NCBI RefSeq assembly: GCF_027744825.2
Contig: NC_071334.1
Span: 68,050,937-68,114,936, forward strand
From: Synchiropus splendidus
Taxonomy: Eukaryota > Chordata > Actinopteri > Syngnathiformes > Callionymidae
Direction of reading: 5' to 3'
DNA: 64,000 bases
Made by a program: the position numbers and the translations under genes. Numbering within the stretch: position 1 is the first letter of the stretch; each line of letters starts with the position of its first letter. Under the pieces are notes generated by a model. It saw nothing but the letters and a program-made list of their open reading frames with translations, was not told the origin of the DNA and searched no databases. Of this stretch, positions 57,305 through 64,000 are shown in pieces.

Positions 57305-58175
57305 GGTGTCGAGAGGTGTCACAGCAGATGTTGAAAGAGAGAGGAGTCACAGCAGATGTCGAAAGAGAGAGGAGTCACAGCAGGTGTAGAGAGGCAAGTC
57401 AAATCATGTGTCGAGAGACAGGAGTCACGGCAGTTGCGGAGAGAGACCGACGCGTCACAGCAGATGTAGAAAGTAAGAGTCACAACAGATGTCGAAAGAG
57501 AGAGGAGTCACAGCAGATGTCAAGAGGTGTCACAGCGGATGTAGAAAGAAAGAAAAGTCACAGCAGGTGTCAAAAGAGAGAGGAGTCACAGCAGGTGTAG
57601 AGAGGTGTCACAGTAGATGGTGAAAGAGAGAGGAGTCACAGCAGGTGTCAAGAGGTGTCGCAGCAGATGTAGAAAGAAAGAAAAGTCACAGCAGGTGTCA
57701 AAAGAGAGAGGAGTCACAGCAGGTGTAGAGAGGTGTCACAGCAGATGTTGAAAGAGAGAGGAGTCACAGCAGGTGTCAAGAGGTGTCACAGCAGATGTAG
57801 AAAGAAAGAGGAGTAACAACAGATGTCAAAAGAGAGAGGAGTCACAGCAGATGTCAAGAGGTGTCACAGCAGATGTAGAAAGAAAGACAAGTCACAGCAG
57901 GTGTCGAGAGGAGTCAGCAGGTGTCAAAAGAGAGAGGAGTCACTGCAGGTGTAGAGAGGCATGTCAAATCATGTGTCGAGATACAGGAGTCACGGCAGTT
58001 GCGGAAAGAGACCGACGCGTCACAGCAGATGTAGAAAGTAAGTCACAACAAATGTCAAGAGGTGTCACAGCAGATGTAGAAAGAAAGAGGAGTCACAACA
58101 GATGTCGAAAGAGAGAGGAGTCACAGCAGATGTAGAAAGGGTCACAACAGGTGTAGAGACAGGAGTCACAGCAGG
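57305..58175. repeat. Minisatellite, units of about 27-30 bases
   Basis: More than 25 imperfect copies of a unit like GTCACAGCAGATGTAGAAAG plus AAAGAGGA. Variants alternate AGATGT/AGGTGT and CGAAAG/AGAAAG. A longer block (with AAATCATGTGTCGAGA.ACAGGAGTCACGGCAGTTGCGGA) occurs near 57393 and 57962, showing higher-order duplication of several units together. The frames across it encode only the repeat and are not considered genes. Confidence 0.92.
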
Positions 58176-58429
58176 TGAGGAGGTAGAGACCTGCAGCCAT
58201 GTGTTAAGGTTGTGAGGGAGAACAGTTGTGTTGGGTTTGTCTCTAAACCCAGTCGGTAAACTGATCAGAGACATAACTGGCGCATCATTTCCTTTCCTGC
58301 GTGGGGGTCGTCTTCCACCAACAGATTCCTGATGTGCTGCTGTGACAGGTCACCCTTCCTAATGAAGGATATCTAATCCACAAGTTTTCCTCACTGAGAG
58401 CTTCTGATCGGCAGTGACTGAGGTGCAGT

Positions 58430-58795
58430 AACAGCTTCACAGCTTCTTCCTCTCTCTCCTGGAATCTCTGCTGGATTCTTCCTAGAATCTGACCCTCCTC
58501 TTCTTCTCGCTCTCTTCTCTCGGCTGCTGCGGCCGAGACAATGTCGTGGTCTTTGTAGTGTTGAGAGCAGCTGACCTGCTGATCAGTGCAACAGAACATC
58601 TTCTTCACCTCCTCATGTTCTGAGCAGATAACCTCCTGGCGGACAGAGTGTCCTCCTGAAGGACAACTCTTCAGGATGAGGCTGGAGCTGTCGGCCACAG
58701 TGAGAGACCTCACACACCAGACAGGACTTGTGGGCCGTCAGCCTCTTCCCAGCGCAGACATCACAGGCCACATCACATCTTCAGCCATCGTTTTA
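58430..58795 (-). pseudogene. finTRIM-like B-box relic
   Basis: Minus strand near 58790-58700 encodes a B-box 1 (VACDVCAGKRLTAHKSCLVC, then EVSHC). After a frameshift, 58640-58545 encodes a B-box 2 (CSEHEEVKKMFCCTD, then QQVSCSQHYKDHD) and an Arg/Glu-rich start of a coiled coil (ERREREEEEGQ). Zinc ligands of both boxes look complete, but the frame changes between them and no RING or B30.2 exon is attached. It is probably a broken finTRIM gene lying 3' of the NLR gene. Confidence 0.65.
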
Positions 58796-59330
58796 TTTTT
58801 GAAAATAATGAGTGTTGAAATGTGATAAGTGGCAATCGTGAGGTATCTCCTCAGAGTAGAAGTAGGAAAACAAAATGGATTATGCCAGAGTGCATGTCTA
58901 TATGCATCTATATGCGAGTATGTAAATCATCAGCTCAGTTATTGAAGAAATGTTCAGGACACATATGCTGAAAATAATGACAAGTTATGTGACTATTAGT
59001 AGCATCTCTCCAGACTCGTCTTCTGCGCCTCTGTCTCTTCGGATGACCTTCAACACAACACTGTGACTCTTCCGCCAACGTCTGAAGTGAGTGAATGAAT
59101 CGATATTTGATGATGAGGAGAGTCAAAAGTGCTGCTCCTAGAGATGCACGGAGGCTCCTCACTGGCTGCTGCTGGACACCATGCTGCTGAGCAGCGTTCT
59201 GGTCAGTGACCGAGGACAAGTTCCTGCAGCAGATTCAAAGGTCACATCATGTCATGAACATCACAGCTGCTCCGGTACAAAAAGACAAGGTCAAGGAGTT
59301 TCCATGAATGAATCAAACACTTACACCTCT
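58796..59330. other. Probable 3' UTR / flank of the NLR gene
   Basis: On the minus strand this follows the NLR stop codon at 59331-59333. A possible acceptor (CTGCTGCAG) near 59231 precedes GAACTTGTCCTCGGTCACTG and may begin a last untranslated exon. No B30.2 (SPRY) coding sequence, common at the end of fish NLRC3-like genes, is visible. Confidence 0.4.
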
Positions 59331-62300
59331 TCACTCCAGATGTTTCAACCACTCTGGTCCACAGTGATCCAGCCTGGAGGAAGAGAGGCAGAAGGTTGAG
59401 AGCAGATGCAAGTGACTTCAGATGTTCCAGGAGCATTAGCTCCTGCTGCTAAGTGGACGGCTCTTTCTCCACTGTCTCCTTGGTGCTTCCACTGGTGTCC
59501 AGCAGGAGAACATGTCAAGTGTTTGGCTTAGTGTGGTGAGTTCAGATGAAGAGTCTAAGTAGCGTCACACACCCACATCCATTCTGTCTGCTTCTGGATC
59601 ACATGTTTAGCCTGAAGCTCTTTTGAACTCTGTCCATACCTGAGAGTCTCCAGCCTCCAGTCTGGACTCTCCAGTCCAGCGGACAGCTGCTCCAGTCCTG
59701 GTCCTCCTGGGTCATTGAAACTCAGGTCCAGCTCTCTCAGATGGGAGGGGTTAGAGGTCAGAGCTGAGGCCAGAGAAGCAGAGCCTCTCTCGGAGATCAT
59801 ACACCATGACAGACTGTAATGGAGGAGGAACAGGGCTTTAGAAAAGAGGTCCAGCAGGAGATCCATCCAGTGGTGGAGCAGAACTGAGGAGAGGAGATGA
59901 TGAGTTCTGACCTGAGAGTCTCCAGGTGACAGTGTGGACTCTTGAGTCCAGCAGACAGAAGCTCCACTCCTGGATCCATCAGGACATTCTCACTCAGGTC
60001 CAGTTGTGTCAGACAAGAGGACGGAGAGCTGAGGACTGAGGACAGAAGGGAACCACTTCCTGCTGACAGATCACACCCTCGCAGGCTGTGGAAGAGATGA
60101 GTGTCATGGACATGTTTCAGTTCTCTATTTTGACTTGGATTGAAAATGGATATGCAAAATAAAGTGAAACAGAAAATGAATTTCAATGAGCTGGAAGTTG
60201 ATTCCACTGCTCCAAAGGGACGTGACGTCTACAAATCATCTACACACCAAGCAGTGTTCTCTTTCGCATATTCAGGTCTTTAACGCTCCACCGACTGAGC
60301 TGATTCACTGACCAAGAAACAAGAGTTCAGAGAGGACACGCTTTTCTCTCTGATCTATCTTTCCTGATTCCTGCTGTGGGACTCGTTTCTGAAAATGATG
60401 AGAGCAGAAGAACCGTCCAGAACTGAAGAGAGCAGATGATGTGTTCTGACCTGAGAGTCTCCAGGTGACAGTGTGGACTCTTCAGTCCAGCAGACAGCAG
60501 CTCCACTCCTGGATCAAACAGGTTGTTGTAGCTGAGGTCCAGTCGTGTCAGACGAGAGGACGGAGAGCTGAGGACTGAGGCCAGAAGGGAACCACTTCTC
60601 TCCGACAGCTGACACCCTCTCAGCCTGTGGACCAGACAAGTGTCCTCAGCAGGTCAGACTTTTTCAACTGACTCGTTTGAAAAGATTTTCAGGACAAAGT
60701 GACCTTTTACATTCAGAAGATCATCATCACGTTGCTTTTGCAATGTTTGAAACACCTTCATTTGCATCAGATCAACAGTAGAAATGAACTCAAAAATAAA
60801 GGGTGACTCCATCACAATATGAAGAAATTGAGAGATAATTATTATATTTGATGAACAACTTTTCCACCTCAGACTTTCACATTTCAGCTCTGAGGCTGTC
60901 AGATGATGTGTTCTGACCTGAGAGTCTCCAGGTGACAGTGTGGACTCTTCAGTCCAGCAGACAGCAGCTCCACTCCTGGATCCTTCAGGTCGTAGTTGTC
61001 ACTGAGGTCCAGTCGTGTCAGACGAGAGGACGGAGAGCTGAGGACTGAGGACAGAAGGGAACCACTTCTCTCTGACAGCTGACACTCTCTCAGTCTGAAT
61101 ACAATGAAGAAAGAAATCAAACTCCTCATGTTTAATTTGCATCATCAGATATGTTTCAAGAAGCTTTATTTGTTTTTAGCAAGCTCAATGTTTGATCTAC
61201 TTACAGAACTTCTTCTGAAGCTTGGACCACTGACAGCAGCCTCTCGAGAGCCACCTCTGAAGCGGAGTACTTCTTTAGGTCGAACACGTCCAGATCTTCC
61301 TCTGAGGACAGTAAGATGAAGGCCAGGCTGGACCACTGAGCAGGAGACAGTTGCTCTGTGGAGAGAGCTCCTGATCTCATCTGCTGCTGGACCTCCTCCA
61401 CTAGAGAAGTGTCCTTCACTTCATTCAGACAGTGGAACAGGTTGATGATTCGCTCTCGAGACACGTTCTCACTGATCTTCTTCTTGATGAGCTCTGCTGT
61501 GTCCTGATGGGTCCAGGAGCCACTTCCTGTCTGTGTCAACAAACCTGGAAGGAGCCTCTGGTTGGCCTTCAGCGAAAGACCCAGTAGGAAGCGCAGGAAC
61601 AAGTCCAGATGTCCATTTGGACTTTCTACAGCTTCATTTATTGCTCTCTGGTAGAACTGCAGAACTGTGTGACGCATGTTCCCAAGTGTCCGTTGGGAAC
61701 GATTGACTCCAGCGCTGAAGAAAATCTTGTGGACATGAAGAGCAGCCAGGAACTCCTGGAGACTCAGGTGGATGAAGCAGAAGACCATGTCCTGGTACAG
61801 TCCTCTCTCCTCTCTGAAGATCTGTGTGAAGACTCCTGAGTAAAGTGCAGCAGCTGTGATGTCGATGCCACACTCTGTGAGGTCTGACTCATAGAAGATC
61901 AAGTTTCCTCTCTGCAGCTGCTCAAAAGCCAGTTTTCCCAGAGACTCCATCATCTTCCTGCTCTCAGGATCCCAAACTGTGTCTGTCCCAGTTCCTCCAT
62001 GGTACTTGAGCTTCTTGACTTTGGCCTGAACCACCAGGAAGTGGATGTACATCTCAGTCAGGGTCTTGGGCAGCTCTCCGCTCTCTCTGCTCTTCAACAT
62101 GTCCTCCAGAACTGTGGCAGTGATCCAGCAGAAGATGGGGATGTGACACATGATGTGGAGGCTTCGTGAGCTCCTGATGTGAGAGATGATGGTGGTCTGC
62201 TCCTCATCTCTGAACCTCTTCCTGAAGTACTCCTCCTTCTGGAGGTCAGTGAACCCTCTGACCTCGGTCACCATGTCCACACACTCAGGAGGGATCTGAT

Positions 62301-63333
62301 TGGCTGCTGCAGGTCTTGTGGTGATCCAGAGCTGAGCTGAGGGAAGCAGCTTCCCCCTGATGAGGCTGGTCAGCAGGACGTCTACTGAGGTGGACTCTGT
62401 AGCTGCTGTCAGGACCCGACTGTTGAAGTCCAGAGGGAGTCGACACTCGTCCAGACCGTCCAGGATGAACAGAACCTGGACTCCTTCAAAGCTGCTGAGT
62501 TCTTTGGTTTCAGGAAAGAAGCGATGAACAAGTTCCACCAAACTCAACTTCTTCTCTTTCAGCAGGTTCAGCTCTCTGAAGGTGAAAGGAAACACCAGCT
62601 GGAAGTTGTGGTGGGCTTTGTCTTCAGCCCAGTCCAGAGTCAGCTTCTGTGTCAGGAGGGTCTTCCCAATGCCAGCCACGCCCTTCGTCAGCAGGCTCCT
62701 GATAGGCGGCTCTCTCTCAGGTGAGGCTTTAAAGAAGTCTTCTTGTCTGATGGTAGTTTCTGATCTGGCCTTGCTCCTGGTTGCTGCTTCGATCTGTCGG
62801 ACCTCGTGCTCCTGGGTCACCCAGTGGTCAGTGCCCCCCTCAGTGATGTAGAGCTCTGTGTAGATCTGATTCAGAGGGGCAGAGTTTCCTGCTTTAGCAA
62901 CACCTTCAAACACACTGTGGAACTTCTTCTGCAGGCTCCTCTTCAGTCGTCCCGCACACGCTCCAGCACGACTTCCTGAATGAAGATACAAGTCACATGA
63001 TCAGAAGATTCTAGGCGGTGAAGCTAATCAATCTTCAGATCATTCCTCGAATCTGCAACAGGTGTTTCGAGCTCAAATCGACTTTTAGATCGAAGGATGA
63101 AGCCTCAAAATCATCCTCTTACTTCTCCACAGAAGATCAGCAAGCGCCTCCTGATTCTTGCTCCTCAGGATGTTGATGAAGATCGTCAGGAAAGCCTCTG
63201 TGGTGCTCCTCGTCTCCTCTTCTTCATACTCCTCTTCCACATCATCCAGGTACTGCTGGTCATCTGGACTGAGGAACCTTTGGACTCTTTTGAGCTCCTT
63301 ATTCAACAGTGTCATGACAGTCACGTCAAGGAG
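59331..63333 (-). CDS. NLRC3-like NACHT-LRR receptor, 5' end unresolved
   Basis: Exons on the minus strand: 63333-63123, 62975-61205, 61094-60918, 60624-60451, 60085-59912, 59813-59640, 59373-59331, joining in frame to 907 residues. The first exon ([20 protein letters not shown]...) and the FISNA segment ([28 protein letters not shown]) are typical of fish NLR-C proteins. The NACHT has Walker A GVAGIGKT (about 169-176) and Walker [10 protein letters not shown] (about 239-247), followed by winged-helix and NACHT-associated regions in the same 1771-nt exon. Four LRR exons (177, 174, 174, 174 nt, all phase 2) encode [19 protein letters not shown] repeats. The last exon reads [13 protein letters not shown] then stop, so there is no B30.2 domain. 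These are cytosolic innate-immune NTPases; the ligand is unknown. The true start and any effector domain lie further right, uncertain or beyond the window. No broken motifs seen. Confidence 0.85.
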
Positions 63334-64000
63334 CTGAAACACAAACGTGTGATCCGATCACGTGACAGAGAGAAAACCTGCACAGAGGTCCTGATGGGAG
63401 GCAGGTCCTGTTGAAACTGTATTGGCAGGTCTGAGTCTCAGCAGACTTGCATGATGTCAAGAGAGTCAAGATCTTCACCGTCAGTCAGAAGCTTCGGTCC
63501 AGACTCTCCAAACAGGTCCAGCTGTCCAGGACTCAGAGCTTCTATGCTAGTAGCTGTTGCAGTTAGCAGGTGTAGCAAAAACTTGAACGCACCTGAAGTG
63601 TGGAGTCCAGATCCGTCAGATGCTGCTGGAGAACATCTGAGACCTTTAGCTCCTCCCTGTGAAGAACATCAGGCAATAAATAACCCATGTTCTCTTTGCA
63701 CAAGGACACCAATGATGTGATGAAGGTCAAGACTCGTGACTGCTCCGAGAGCAGACCACCTCAAATCGAATAATCTACCTCCAGATGAATGGAAAAACCA
63801 CAATAAGTGGTAACTTTGTCCACTGCCAGTAATCTGACATCCGACAGTTATTAGCTCTATGATGCTGGCATATCAACTGTGCAGAGGCTGGTCAACATAT
63901 GAGGGACTTCAGTCTAAGGAGCCTTTGTACCAGACTCAACCATCGCATCAATGGAATCACAGCCGGCCAGAAGAGCTCACCTCTTTCCTGAAGGCTCTTG
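63334..64000 (-). other. Upstream region of the NLR gene with possible exons
   Basis: On the minus strand a segment after TTCTTCACAG, at about 63653-63597, is open (EELKVSDVLQQHLTD) up to CTTCAG followed by GTGCGT. A second open segment at about 63552-63446 reads ALSPGQLDLFGESGPK then more. Their phases do not join cleanly to each other or to the exon at 63333, so I do not include them in the gene model. No initiator codon can be assigned. Confidence 0.3.

Noticed and set aside
57316..58135. Open frames of 94 and 120 residues in the minisatellite
   Set aside because: They encode only the repeat unit and exist because the unit length tends to preserve frame; no start context, domain or splice partner.
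57305..58175. CRISPR-like array
   Set aside because: Units are contiguous degenerate tandem repeats without unique spacers, in a eukaryotic genome; it is a minisatellite.

Overview
The window looks like nuclear DNA of a teleost fish, probably an acanthomorph with a fairly compact genome. The evidence is spliced vertebrate genes with short GT-AG introns, a fish-type NLRC3-like receptor with serial 174-nt LRR exons, finTRIM relics, and fish-typical hAT, Tc1/mariner-like and CR1/L2/Rex-like repeats. It is not bacterial: there are no operons, and most open frames are chance or transposon-derived.

Layout. 0-11 kb: an intronless Ig-superfamily receptor gene (3524-4816, minus) lies between two inverted hAT-derived repeat copies, followed by LINE and hAT debris. 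11.8-12.05 kb: the first coding exon of tmem47 (minus) in a CpG-rich block; its other exons were not found. 12-34 kb: gene-poor, with fold-back elements, three identical tRNA-Gly(GCC) genes (two in a duplicated block) and an inverted tRNA-Thr(TGT)/tRNA-Thr(CGT) pair that differs only at the wobble base. 34.9-43.0 kb: a complete ddx4/vasa gene (plus; 24 coding exons, 656 aa), with a tandemly duplicated three-exon RGG cassette. 43.4-47.2 kb: three decayed finTRIM RING copies and LINE fragments. 49.9-56.9 kb: a complete ten-exon gene (plus; 848 aa) joining a long Q/G/S/Y-rich repeat region to a LEF/TCF-type HMG box; I do not recognise it as a named gene. 57.2-58.2 kb: a hairpin and a minisatellite. 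58.4-58.8 kb: a finTRIM B-box relic. 59.3-63.3 kb: an NLRC3-like NACHT-LRR gene (minus), apparently intact but with its 5' end unresolved.

Themes. ddx4 is a germ-cell RNA helicase. Downstream, in the same orientation, is a fast-evolving low-complexity HMG-box gene with prion-like composition and no visible beta-catenin-binding region; this is the best candidate for something undescribed. The right end is an innate-immunity neighbourhood of NLR and finTRIM sequences shaped by duplication and decay. Exon boundaries were read by eye from splice consensus and frame continuity, with no transcript or database search, so coordinates of repeats and untranslated exons are approximate.
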